Shown here: positions 10,538 to 18,886 of the stretch, in pieces
Position numbering within the stretch: the stretch's first letter is position 1
Layout of the letters: each line of letters opens with the position of its first letter
Assembly: GCF_028435365.1 (NCBI RefSeq)
Contig: NZ_JAGTJJ010000002.1
Span: 868,001 to 932,000, forward strand
Direction of reading: 5' to 3'
Length of the DNA stretch: 64,000 nt
Source of the DNA: Polyangium jinanense
GTDB taxonomy: Bacteria > Myxococcota > Polyangia > Polyangiales > Polyangiaceae
Notes under the pieces: generated by a model
Database searches by the model: none
What the model was told of the DNA's origin: nothing
The model's input: only the letters and a program-made list of their open reading frames with translations
Program-made: the position numbers and the translations under genes

Positions 10538-13188
10538 TCCACGCGCTCCACGGGCCTCGGCGTAGCCGCGCCGGCCGGGCGGCGGCGCGGGGTGGGCGCA
10601 GCGGCACCGCCGCCGCCCGCCGCCGGGGGCGGCGTCGCGGTCTGCACGGCGCCGCCGCCGCCGTCGTCCCCGCCGCCGCGGATGGCGATGCTCGGCACCG
10701 CAATGGGTTGTCCGGGCTCATGCGTGCGCGCGCCCTTGGGTTTGGACTCTTCCTCGAGCCGCGCCCGCTCCGCCATCTTGATCTGCGATTGCCGGATGTC
10801 CTCGACGAGGCCATTGGCGCGCGCATAGTCCTTCGGGGGCTCCCAGCCGGAGTCGCCGAAGACGAAATATCGGTCGAGGAACTCCTGCCGCTCCTGCATC
10901 TTGCGCTCGAAGATCGCCCGGAGGTCGTCCTGATCCCGGATGATGTACGGGGTCAAGACGAGCAGGAGGTTCGTCTTCGACGTGGTCTTCTCCGTGGTGC
11001 GGAAGAGCGCGCCGAGGACGGGGATGTCGCCCAGGATGGGGATCTTCGTGCGCTTGTTGGTGACGGCGTCACGCATGAGGCCGCCGATCACCACGGTCTG
11101 CTGGTCGCGGACGACGAGCGTGGTCTTCGCATTGCGCTTGATGATCGTGACCGCCCCGAGGTCGCCGCCGGCCGGCGGGCCGAGCTCCGAGATACCCTCC
11201 GTGATCTCGAGCCGCACTTGATCGGAGTCATTGACGTGCGGCGTGACCTCGATCTTCGTACCGACGTCCTGGCGAGGCGCCGCGAAGCCGCCGCCGAGGC
11301 CGCCGAGGAGGCCGAGGCCGCCGAGGCCGCCCGCGGCCCCGCCCGCGCCGCCCGCCGCGCCGAGCATGCTGCCGAGCCCGCCGCCGATGTTGGTCTGGAG
11401 CGGGACGTTCTGGCCAATCTCGATCGTGGCCGGGATGTTGTCGGTCGCGAGGATGTGCGGCGTGGCGAGGACGTTCGAATCGTTGTCCGTCGCCATCGCG
11501 TGCATGATGACGCCGAACGCGGGGATCGAAATGCCCGTGCCGAGGAGGTTTGCCGACTCCGCGATGGTCGGGCCGCGGACGCCGAGCGCGAAGGCGCCGA
11601 GCTGGCTCGCGACCGATTGCGGCGCGAGCGCGGAGGTGAGCGGGGCATTGCCGCCGTAAACGATGCCGTCGCCGCTCGCGCCGTCGATGTCGACGGGCGA
11701 GGGCACGGGCGCGCCCATGTGCCAGCGGACGCCGGTGTCGTTCTTGCGGTCGACGTTCAGGTCCATGATGACGGCCTCGATGAAGACCTGGCGGCGCGGC
11801 TGATCGAGCTCGTCGATGACGCTGCGGAGCGCGGCGTAATCGCGGAGCGAGGAGGTGACGACGAGCTTGTTCGAGCCCTCGTCACACGTGATCTTGACCT
11901 GGCCCTCGAAAATGTCCTCCGTCGAGCCGGGGACGGGCGGGGCAGCCTGCGCGCCGCGGCGACTGCCGGTCGCGCCGCCGCCGGCGCCCGCCGCGCCGCC
12001 GAGGAGCTGGTTCAGTGTGCCCGAGAGGTCCTTGCAACCAGCGTGCTGGAGGGGCAATACGTGCATTTGCCCCTCGCCGGATTGCGGGACGTCCATGCGC
12101 TTGATGAGCTCGAGAAGGCGCATGTAATCGGGCTGGTTCGCCGTGATGACGAGCGAATTCGTGCGGTCGTCGGCGAGAATGCGCGCGCCGCCGCCACCCG
12201 CGCCGCCGCCCGCGCCGCCTCGGGCGCCGCCCTTGCCGCCCGCGCCGGGCTTGAGATCGAGGATCTCGTTCAATTTCATGGCGACATCGTTCGCCCCGGC
12301 ATAATGGATCGGCTCGAACCAGATCTGATCGCCCGCGCCGCCGACGTCGATATCCTCGAGGATGCGGATCATGCGCTGCACGTTCGAGCCCGTGTCCGTC
12401 ATGATGATCAGGTTGCCGGACGGGTGGACCGTGATGTCGCCCTCCTTCGATTTGAACTTCCCGAGGACGTTCGCCGCCTCGTTCGGATCGACGCTGGCGA
12501 CGCGATACATGCGGGTGATGAAGCGATCCTCGGCGGGGACCGCGGTGCCGGCGCCGTAAATGGGGGTCGTCTGCGAGACGACGCCGGGGGTCTCGACGAT
12601 CTTGAGGAAACGGCCGTGCGGAATGACAGTGAGGCCGTTCGTCTCGAGAATCGAGAGGAACGCGCTGTACGCCTCCTGGACCGTGACCTTGTCCGGCGAA
12701 TACACCGTGGCTTTGATCTGGCGGAGCTTGCCGCCGTAAATGAAGCGCCGGCCGGTGATGTTGCTGATGGCCTTGACGAGCTCGTTGAGGTCGGCCTCCT
12801 CCAGATTGAAGGAGACCATGAAGTTGCCATTACGCGGCTTGAAATCGATTTCCTTCGGGCCCTGCTTGACGCCGGCCATGGGATCCTCGCCGACGACGGG
12901 CGCGGGGCCAAACGGCGCCGCAGCGCGCGGCGGCGGGCCGGGCGGGAAGCCAGGAGGATTGCCCGTATTCGGGCCGGCCCCGGCGCCGCCGGGCGCTGCC
13001 GGAGCGGCCGCCGCGGGCGCGCCGGGCGTCGGGGCGAGCTGCGGGCGCGCACCGGGCGTCTTGAGGACGGGGGCGCCGCGCGGCGGACCATTCTGCGCGG
13101 ACGCGATCGCGGGTGCGGAGGCGCAGAGCAGCGCCGCGAAACCGAAGCCAAACCTTCCCAGGCGGGAGTTTCTGTAAGGCGTGTTCAT
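10534..13188 (-). CDS. gspD: Type II secretion outer-membrane secretin GspD
   Basis: Secretin forming the outer-membrane gate, about 884 aa. From the ATG at 13188 it has a good signal peptide (RFGFGFAALLCASAPAIASAQ) and GAGGATC upstream; an ATG at 13212 is the alternative. A Pro/Gly/Ala-rich linker (residues about 30-110) precedes N-domains (FMVSFNLEEADLNELVKAIS) and the C-terminal secretin domain with the motif VIGGLMRDAVTNKRTKIPIL and GDIPVLGALFR. Gly-rich inserts interrupt two N-domain loops. The C-terminal tail is again Pro/Ala/Gly-rich and could be a pilotin or S-domain substitute; I see no pilotin gene nearby. Confidence 0.95.
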
Positions 13189-13227
13189 GATCCTCGAATT
13201 CGATTCGGTCATTCGCTACGGAAGACT

Positions 13228-13530
13228 TCAGGGCGTGGCTTCAGCGGGCGCCTCGGCCGGGGCGGCCGGTTTGTTCCGCTTCGGGCGCGGGATCTTGCTG
13301 CTCGGTTTGCCCGGCGTCGCCGCCGCGATCTCGGCCGGTTTGTCCGAGCTCGACTCGCTCGCCTCGCTGGATTCGCCCCGGGCGGGCAAAACCGATTTCG
13401 CGATCGCGACGACGAGCAGGCTAGCAAGGGCGACGAAGCCGATCGAGCCCACGACGAACGTGCCCACATAGAGCAGCGTTCGCTGGAGCAGGCTCCCCTC
13501 GTTGAATGCAGGCAGCTTGAGCTTGGCCAT
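13228..13530 (-). CDS. Small single-pass membrane protein encoded between gspC and gspD
   Basis: A 100-aa protein starting at ATG 13528-13530. A short amphipathic N-terminus is followed by one transmembrane helix at about residues 17-45 (LLYVGTFVVGSIGFVALAS) and then a Ser/Glu, Lys/Pro and Ala/Pro-rich tail. I do not recognise a family. It sits between gspC (50-bp gap) and gspD (39-bp gap) in a tight operon, so a role near the GspC-secretin contact is plausible but unproven. The topology resembles GspB/PulB-type accessory proteins, though no sequence motif supports that name. Confidence 0.72.
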   Translation of the reverse strand: MAKLKLPAFNEGSLLQRTLLYVGTFVVGSIGFVALASLLVVAIAKSVLPARGESSEASESSSDKPAEIAAATPGKPSSKIPRPKRNKPAAPAEAPAEATP

Positions 13531-13580
13531 CCCTCGGTCTCCCGTCTCGATGCCGTTCGTCGCGGAACCGTTCGTCCCGG

Positions 13581-14549
13581 TCACTTGATGTTGAAATCGA
13601 TCGTCATCGGCTTGCCGCGGCGGTTGACGCTCACCTGGAGCTTGTCCGCGGTGCGGAGCCTCGCGTATGCCTCGAGCGCTTTTTGCGGGTCGCTCATCTC
13701 GAAGCCATTGATGGACTGGAGGCGGTCGCCATTCTCGAGGCCGAGTGTACCGAGCAGCGATTCCGGGCGCACGCCGAAGAGCCGGATCCCGACGACCTTG
13801 TCGCCCTCCTTTTCGGGTACGATGCGCGCCGACCGCATGAGCTCCGCCTGGTTCTCCAGGATCTGGTCGACGACCGAACGCTCGACGTCGAATTGATTTT
13901 CGCTGACCTTGTGAATCTTGTCCGCGATCTCCTTCGGAACAGCCTTTCCTTTGCCCTTCGGCTTCGGCGCCTCCGTGCTCGGCGCAGGCGAGGCGGACGC
14001 GAGCTTCTTCGGCGGCTCGCCGTGGACCTGCATCTGGCACCGCGAGCTGCCGCTCGTGAGCCACACGCGATCCCAGCCGATCCAGAAGATCTGGTGGCCC
14101 GAGACGTCGTCGCCGCGCCGGCGGAGCTGCGCTTTGCCGTCCGAGCCCGCAATGGCCGCGAACGACCAATCCGGATCCTCCGATTGCGTGATCAAAAGGA
14201 CCTTGCCGATGTCGCAGACGGGATCGTTGTAGGGATCGCTGTTATCGGGCGCCGGCGCCTCGGGGGCGCTCGGGAGATCGAGGGGCTTGCCGTCGAGAGG
14301 GCCCGTGACGGAGTCGAACGGGTTGCGGCTCAGGATCGGCCCGGCGTTGACGGTGCGCTCCTGTCCGGAACTGCTGTGTGACGCGCCACTCTTGGGCGGC
14401 GGCGGCGGCGGTGGCATCGACGACGGATCGAGCAGCACGCTGCCGGCGACGAGCTCGCCCATTCCGGACGCCTGGAGATAGGCGGCGGAGGCGATCAAAA
14501 GGCAGATGACCGCGGGAAAGTAGCGCTTCAGGATCGCGTCGAGTCCCAT
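13581..14549 (-). CDS. gspC: Type II secretion inner-membrane coupling protein GspC
   Basis: First gene of the operon, 322 aa. One N-terminal transmembrane helix (FPAVICLLIASAAYLQA) is followed by a Pro stretch, the HR domain containing ILSRNPFDS (the conserved N-P-F of GspC) and a C-terminal PDZ domain (GVRPESLLGTLGLENGDRLQ, then INGFEMSDPQKALEAYARL). GspC links the platform to the GspD secretin. An SD-like GGAG lies at 14558-14561. Upstream lie a sigma-54-like promoter and a palindrome. Confidence 0.9.
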   Translation of the reverse strand: MGLDAILKRYFPAVICLLIASAAYLQASGMGELVAGSVLLDPSSMPPPPPPPKSGASHSSSGQERTVNAGPILSRNPFDSVTGPLDGKPLDLPSAPEAPAPDNSDPYNDPVCDIGKVLLITQSEDPDWSFAAIAGSDGKAQLRRRGDDVSGHQIFWIGWDRVWLTSGSSRCQMQVHGEPPKKLASASPAPSTEAPKPKGKGKAVPKEIADKIHKVSENQFDVERSVVDQILENQAELMRSARIVPEKEGDKVVGIRLFGVRPESLLGTLGLENGDRLQSINGFEMSDPQKALEAYARLRTADKLQVSVNRRGKPMTIDFNIK

Positions 14550-14566
14550 GAGCCCAGCTCCGTACT

Positions 14567-14583
14567 AGCGAGAGACGTGCCAG
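14567..14583 (-). promoter_or_regulatory. Candidate sigma-54 promoter of the gsp operon
   Basis: Read on the minus strand the sequence is CTGGCACGTCTCTCGCT. It has an exact -24 block TGGCACG and a GC 12 bases after the GG, as sigma-54 requires; the -12 block is TCGC rather than TTGC. The gene just upstream encodes a sigma-54 activator. One problem is that transcription would begin near 14556, only about seven bases before the gspC ATG and past the SD-like GGAG, so the leader would be nearly absent. Confidence 0.5.
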
Positions 14584-14597
14584 CCCCGACCTTAGCG

Positions 14598-14625
14598 CTT
14601 CCCGCGCCTTTTTTCGCGCGGGAAG
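14598..14625 (-). terminator. Perfect 10-bp hairpin after the regulator gene
   Basis: CTTCCCGCGC and GCGCGGGAAG form a perfect 10-bp stem with an 8-base loop made mostly of T (A on the minus strand). It lies about 105 bp past the stop of the sigma-54 activator gene and upstream of the gsp promoter, so a terminator that isolates the two units is the simplest reading. It lacks a T-tail on either strand, so function is uncertain. Confidence 0.45.
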
Positions 14626-14671
14626 GCCACGATCGACAACGTGGCGAAGGGGGGAGGGTGGGGGCGGCGAG

Positions 14672-14690
14672 GATTGCCAAAGTGACAATC
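14672..14690. promoter_or_regulatory. 19-bp palindrome, possible enhancer or operator
   Basis: GATTGCCA AAG TGACAATC is an inverted repeat with 7 of 8 arm bases paired. It lies about 100 bp upstream of the candidate sigma-54 promoter, a normal distance for an activator site. Binding by the neighbouring NtrC-type protein is an inference. Confidence 0.4.
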
Positions 14691-14730
14691 GGATTTTCAA
14701 GCGCCGGGGTAGCGCCGGTCTTCCCGGTGA

Positions 14731-16134
14731 TCAACCTTCGATCTCTCCGAGCTTGCGATAGATCGTGCGGGTGGAGATCCCGAGGAGCTGGGCGGCGACG
14801 GATTTGTCGCCATGGGCGTAGCGGAGGGTCTCCCGGATGAGCCGGCGTTCGACCTCGTCGAGCGGGGTTCCGACCGAGAACGTGATCGTCTCGGGGGCGG
14901 CGGCGAGGCTCTCGCGGATCGACTCGGGTAGGTCCTCGACGGACAATTTCTCGCCGCGGCAGAGGACGGCGGCGCGCTCGATCACGTTTTCCAGCTCGCG
15001 GACGTTGCCGGGGAACGAGTAGTCGAGCAGGCGCGCGATGACCTCGCGCGGGGCTTCGAGGCGGCCGCGATTGTTCTTCGCGCAGTAGACGCCGAGAAAA
15101 TGGTCGACGAGCAGGGGGATGTCCTCGCGGCGCGCCCGGAGCGGAGGGACGGTGATGGCGATGACGTTCAGACGATAAAAAAGGTCCTCGCGGAAGCGGC
15201 CGGCTGCGATCTCGGCGCGGAGGTCCTTGTTGGTGGCGGCGACGATTCGAACGTCGGCGCGGACGGTATCGCCGCCGATGGGCTCGTATTCGTTTTCCTG
15301 CAGGACGCGCAGGAGCTTGACCTGAACGGAAGGGCTGAGCTCACCGATCTCGTCGAGGAAGAGGGTGCCGCCCGCCGCTTTGGCAAATCGTCCCTCGCGG
15401 CGCGCGAAAGCGCCGGTGAAGGCACCGCGCTCGTGGCCAAAAAGCTCGGCTTCGAGGATGGTTTCGGGGATCGCGGAGCAGTTGACCGCGACGAAAGGCC
15501 CGTGGCGGCGCGCGCTGTGATCGTGGATGTAACGAGCGACGAGCTCCTTGCCGGTGCCACTTTCGCCGAGGACGAGCACGGTCGCGGAGGACGGCGCGGC
15601 CTGCGTCGCGACGTCGAGGACGCGGCGAAGCGCAGGGCTCGAGCCGATGATCTCGCGTTTCGTGAGGAGCTTGAGCTCCTGGCGGAGGGAGCGGTTTTCG
15701 GCGACGAGGGAGCGGCGTTCCGCGGCTTTGCGGACGCTTTTGATGATCGTCATCCGCTTGAGGGGCTTTTCGACGAAGTCGTAGGCGCCCTCGCGCATGG
15801 CCTGGACGGCCGTTTCGACGGTGCCGTACGCCGTCATGAGGACGACCTCGGTGTCGGGGGCGAGCTGCTTGATCGCGCGGAGGAGCTCGATGCCGCTGGT
15901 GCCGGGCATCATGAGGTCGGTGAGGACGACCTCGACACGGTGTCCGCGGAGGAGGTCGAGCGCGGCGCGGGCCGACGATGCGGTGAGGACGCGCATGCCG
16001 TCGCGCTGGAAAATCTTCTCGATGGAAGCAAGGTTACTGGGCTCGTCGTCCACCACGAGCACGGTGGGCGCGTCGGCCCCCGCCTTCGCCTCGGGAGGCG
16101 CGGGCGTCGAAGATCCTGACAGCTCGTCAACCAT
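14731..16134 (-). CDS. NtrC-family sigma-54-dependent response regulator
   Basis: A 467-aa transcription activator with the full NtrC layout. The receiver domain spans about residues 24-140 with phospho-acceptor Asp73 ([11 protein letters not shown]). The AAA+ domain has Walker A GESGTGKE, the sigma-54 contact loop GAFTGA, and [12 protein letters not shown] as Walker B. The C-terminal Fis-type helix-turn-helix ([19 protein letters not shown]) ends the protein. It is followed by the gsp operon in the same direction, and a sigma-54-like promoter precedes gspC. No kinase gene is adjacent; the nearest is at 22.2 kb. Confidence 0.95.
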   Translation of the reverse strand: MVDELSGSSTPAPPEAKAGADAPTVLVVDDEPSNLASIEKIFQRDGMRVLTASSARAALDLLRGHRVEVVLTDLMMPGTSGIELLRAIKQLAPDTEVVLMTAYGTVETAVQAMREGAYDFVEKPLKRMTIIKSVRKAAERRSLVAENRSLRQELKLLTKREIIGSSPALRRVLDVATQAAPSSATVLVLGESGTGKELVARYIHDHSARRHGPFVAVNCSAIPETILEAELFGHERGAFTGAFARREGRFAKAAGGTLFLDEIGELSPSVQVKLLRVLQENEYEPIGGDTVRADVRIVAATNKDLRAEIAAGRFREDLFYRLNVIAITVPPLRARREDIPLLVDHFLGVYCAKNNRGRLEAPREVIARLLDYSFPGNVRELENVIERAAVLCRGEKLSVEDLPESIRESLAAAPETITFSVGTPLDEVERRLIRETLRYAHGDKSVAAQLLGISTRTIYRKLGEIEG

Positions 16135-16151
16135 GCCGACAACATGTCACG

Positions 16152-16190
16152 CCGTGAGGCACGGTGTCCACGTTGTCTGACGGTTCGTCA
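16152..16190. promoter_or_regulatory. Two short palindromes upstream of the sigma-54 activator
   Basis: CCGTG AGG CACGG (16152-16164) and TGACG GTT CGTCA (16178-16190) are two 13-bp perfect inverted repeats, spaced two turns of DNA apart, 18-56 bp upstream of the activator ATG at 16134. They may be operator sites for autoregulation. Nothing else in 16135-16268 stands out. Confidence 0.3.
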
Positions 16191-16268
16191 ACTTGGCAAA
16201 GGCGAGGTGGTTGGGATCACGAAAATAGACGGGATGCGCCGCTGCCAGGTTGTCCCGCTGTCAGGGTG

Positions 16269-16829
16269 TCAGCGAATCAACTTCGAGAGCTTTTTGAACG
16301 AGTCCGTCCCGGCGCGTCCGAGCCAGTCGAAGACGACGGTTTCCATCGTGGTGATCGTGGCGCCGGCCGCGCGGCAGAGATCGAGGCCGATGGCGCGGTG
16401 ATCGTCGCGGCGCGAGGCGACGCCGTCGGCGACGACGTGCACGTTGGTGCCACGCGTGGCGAGCTCGCGCACGGTCTGCATGACGCAGACATGCGTCTCC
16501 ATGCCGAGGACGATCGCGTTGCGCGGCGCGCCGATGGAGGCCCACACGCGCTCGAAGCCACGATCGTCACACGCGGAAAAGTCGATCTTCTCGACGACGG
16601 GCGCGCCGAGGTCGCGGAGCTTGTCGCCGATCGGCGCGATCGTGCGGCCGAGGCCCGCGGGGTACTGCTCGGTGGCGAGCACGCGCGCGCCGAGCACGTC
16701 CGCGGCTTCGAGGAGCACGGTGGCGGCGCGGACGAGGTCCTTCATGCGGTCCTCGGGCATCGCCGCGGCGAGTTTGTCCTGCACGTCGACGACGAGCACC
16801 ACGCTCGCCTTGGGATCGAGCCGTCGCAT
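16269..16829 (-). CDS. Isochorismatase-family cysteine hydrolase
   Basis: A 186-aa protein of the isochorismatase/nicotinamidase superfamily. The catalytic triad is visible as Asp15 (LVVDVQDKL), Lys81 (VVEKIDFSAC) and Cys115 (GMETHVCVMQT). The short length and the motif order fit the YcaC/ISOC1-like subgroup, whose substrates are usually unknown. It lies 30 bp downstream of the GMC-like domain gene on the same strand and may be cotranscribed with it and the ferredoxin gene. Confidence 0.9.
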   Translation of the reverse strand: MRRLDPKASVVLVVDVQDKLAAAMPEDRMKDLVRAATVLLEAADVLGARVLATEQYPAGLGRTIAPIGDKLRDLGAPVVEKIDFSACDDRGFERVWASIGAPRNAIVLGMETHVCVMQTVRELATRGTNVHVVADGVASRRDDHRAIGLDLCRAAGATITTMETVVFDWLGRAGTDSFKKLSKLIR

Positions 16830-16859
16830 CGTTTGTCCTCCAACGGAGAATGAGAGCAG

Positions 16860-17303
16860 TCAACGAGAGAGCCGGAAGCTCTTCAAGAATTTGACGAGGT
16901 CGCTGCGGGCGTCGAAGCGCAGGAGCGCGCGAGCGACGATGGCGCCTTCCTCGTTCTTGATGGCGCCGGGGAGCACGGTCATCGATTCGACGAGCTCCCG
17001 CGCGGAGACGTCTTTCTGGCCTTCGAAGACGTACGGTTTGTCGTCGTCGCCCCGGAAGTGGAACGCGTAGGGGAGCGTGCCCGTGCGCAGGAGGTCCATG
17101 CCGAGGGTGCCGCGGAGGTAGCGGTGATCCGCGAGGCCCGGGGCGTCGATCGCGCCCTCGATCTCGACTTCGGGGCGGCGGAGGAAACGGAGGAGCGGGG
17201 CGCTCTTGGCGCGGATCGTGAACGCGAGAGGTCGCTCTTTGTGAGGCTCGTCCACGCGGTGGTAGCTGCCCGCCATCGTCTCGCGGAACTCGAAGCCACT
17301 CAC
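16860..17303 (-). CDS. Stand-alone protein resembling the GMC/cholesterol-oxidase C-terminal domain
   Basis: A 147-aa soluble protein with no signal peptide or Cys cluster. Its pattern is FRETMAG at the start, then FTIRAKSAPLLRFL, GTLGMDLLRTG, LPYAFHFRG, YVFEGQKDV and LLRFDARSDLVKFLKSF at the end. From memory this resembles the region that follows the FAD domains in some actinobacterial cholesterol-oxidase-like proteins (FTExMxG, GxLPV, LTLxGxKxV, FxRQLTTFR). No FAD-binding part is present here. The ATG overlaps the ferredoxin stop (17300-17303), so the two are coupled. The function is unknown. Confidence 0.75.
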   Translation of the reverse strand: MSGFEFRETMAGSYHRVDEPHKERPLAFTIRAKSAPLLRFLRRPEVEIEGAIDAPGLADHRYLRGTLGMDLLRTGTLPYAFHFRGDDDKPYVFEGQKDVSARELVESMTVLPGAIKNEEGAIVARALLRFDARSDLVKFLKSFRLSR

Positions 17304-17689
17304 GGCTCGCCGCCCTCCACGGGCTTGGGCTGCGGGACGGGGAGCGGGGGAGCGGAGGTCTTTTCGTCGAAATCGTTGGAGGGCAAAACGAGTCGCTCAA
17401 CGCGGGTGCCGTTCGCGAAGGCCTCGGCGATCGCGGGGACGTCCTCCATCGTGACGCGGCCGTAGAAGTAGCCGTCGGGCTCGACGGCGATCGCCGGGCC
17501 GGCCCAGCAGACGTCGAGGCAACTCGACGTGCAGGCGCGCACCTCGGTCTTCGCGAGGCCACGCGCCTGGAGCTCGGACTTGAGGGCGGCGTGGATCTCG
17601 ACGGCGCCGCGCTGCGCGCACGAGCCCTTGGGAGTGCCGTCGGGGCGGCGGTTCACGCAGACGAAGAGGTAACGCTTGCGCTGAGGCAC
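17300..17689 (-). CDS. Thioredoxin-like [2Fe-2S] ferredoxin
   Basis: A 129-aa protein of the (2Fe-2S) ferredoxin family with a thioredoxin-like fold, related to Shethna-type and NuoE-type proteins. The cluster ligands are Cys11 (YLFVCVN), Cys24 (PKGSC), Cys53 and Cys57 (ACTSSCLDVC); Cys61 is extra. GPAIAVEPDGYFYGRV is typical of the family. After residue 105 comes a Pro-rich tail. It overlaps the GMC-like domain gene by 4 bp, hinting at a shared redox role. Confidence 0.9.
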   Translation of the reverse strand: MPQRKRYLFVCVNRRPDGTPKGSCAQRGAVEIHAALKSELQARGLAKTEVRACTSSCLDVCWAGPAIAVEPDGYFYGRVTMEDVPAIAEAFANGTRVERLVLPSNDFDEKTSAPPLPVPQPKPVEGGEP

Positions 17690-17725
17690 GACGCGAGCCT
17701 TACGCCGGGGCTTCCGGCGGTCAAG

Positions 17726-18886
17726 TCAGGGGGTCGTGACAGAGACGGAGAGGCCGTAGTAGCTCGGATCCGAGGCGCGGCCGCCCGCCGTGACGCGCAC
17801 GTAGTACGTGCCAGCCGCGACGTTCTCCGCCTTGGCGAGCGAGCAGTAGCCGAAGGCGTCGTCGTTCATGACGAGCTCTTTGCCGGTGGCGTCGAAGATC
17901 GTGAGGATCGTGTCGAGCGTGCTCATCACGCAGCCGCCGAGGCCCGCGTCGCCCGTCTGCGCGGTGATCACGGAGCCACTCGCCGCGACCTGGACGGAGA
18001 CGTAGTCGGCGTCCATGACGGGCGAGAGGATCGCCTGCCAGCCGCTCGCGTAGGTGTTCGCCTGGGAGATCGTGTCGTTCGGCTCGGTCTCGTGGATCTC
18101 GAGCTTGCAGGTCGGGCTGCATCCATCACCCGCGGTGGTGCCGCCGTCGTCGCACTGCTCGCCGGGCGTGCGCACGCCGTCGCCGCAGGTGTTGGTGATG
18201 GCGTCGATCACGAGGCGGTAGTGGAACGTGGAGCTCGAGACGTCGGGCGCGGCCGTGACGCGCGCGTAGTACAGGCCCGGATCGACGAGCGAGAGCGTGG
18301 CGCGCGAGCAGTAGCCCTCGCCCGCGTCGTCGTCGCTCGCGAGGACGGTGGCGCCGTTCGCGCCGAGGATCTCGACGAAGGTGTCGAGCTTCGACGCGGC
18401 GCATGCGCCGTCGCCCGGATCGCGGGTCTCGACGACGAGGCTCGCGGCCGCGGGCAGATCAAACGAGAAGACGTCGACGTCGCCGGCGGGCGCGATCTCG
18501 GCGCCCCACGGCGAGCTCCACGCGTTCGCCTGCGCGGGCGTGTCGTTCGGCTCGGTCTCGCTCGTGACGAGCTTGCAGTTCGCGTCGCAGAGATCGGCGC
18601 CGCCGGGGTTTCCGTCGTCGCACTCTTCGCCGATCTCGGGGTTCAAGTTGCCGTCGCCGCAGACGGGATCCGGAGGGCTGCCGCCCGTGCCGCCTTGCCC
18701 GCCCATGCCGCCCGTGCCGCCTTGTCCACCCACACCGCCCGCGCCGCCTTGTCCACCCGCGCCGCCTTGTCCTCCGCTGCCGGAGCTCGACGAGCTGGTG
18801 GTTGGGCGCGGCGGGAGCTTGTCCTCGCCGCACGCGACGAGCGCGAGGCCGAAGAGCGCGGCGAGGGACCAGATCGGCGAGGTCAT
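17726..18886 (-). CDS. Lipoprotein with myxobacterial Cys-rich repeats and PPC-like domains
   Basis: A 386-aa predicted lipoprotein with a signal peptide ending in lipobox LVAC at about residue 19. A Gly-rich linker of GGQGG/GGAGG/GGTGG units follows. Two blocks then alternate: a Cys-rich motif (CGDGNLNPEIGEECDDGN; CGDGVRTPGEQCDDGG, the DUF4215 type) and a PPC-like beta-sandwich beginning ETEPNDT and ending LYYARVTA or TYYVRVTA. The ATG overlaps the stop of the VWA lipoprotein gene (18883-18886), so the two lipoproteins are coupled. It is probably surface exposed; its ligand is unknown. Confidence 0.85.
   Translation of the reverse strand: MTSPIWSLAALFGLALVACGEDKLPPRPTTSSSSSGSGGQGGAGGQGGAGGVGGQGGTGGMGGQGGTGGSPPDPVCGDGNLNPEIGEECDDGNPGGADLCDANCKLVTSETEPNDTPAQANAWSSPWGAEIAPAGDVDVFSFDLPAAASLVVETRDPGDGACAASKLDTFVEILGANGATVLASDDDAGEGYCSRATLSLVDPGLYYARVTAAPDVSSSTFHYRLVIDAITNTCGDGVRTPGEQCDDGGTTAGDGCSPTCKLEIHETEPNDTISQANTYASGWQAILSPVMDADYVSVQVAASGSVITAQTGDAGLGGCVMSTLDTILTIFDATGKELVMNDDAFGYCSLAKAENVAAGTYYVRVTAGGRASDPSYYGLSVSVTTP

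Noticed and set aside
14641..14670. G-rich tract upstream of gspC as a G-quadruplex
   Set aside because: G-runs of this size are common in DNA of this composition, and nothing else supports a function.
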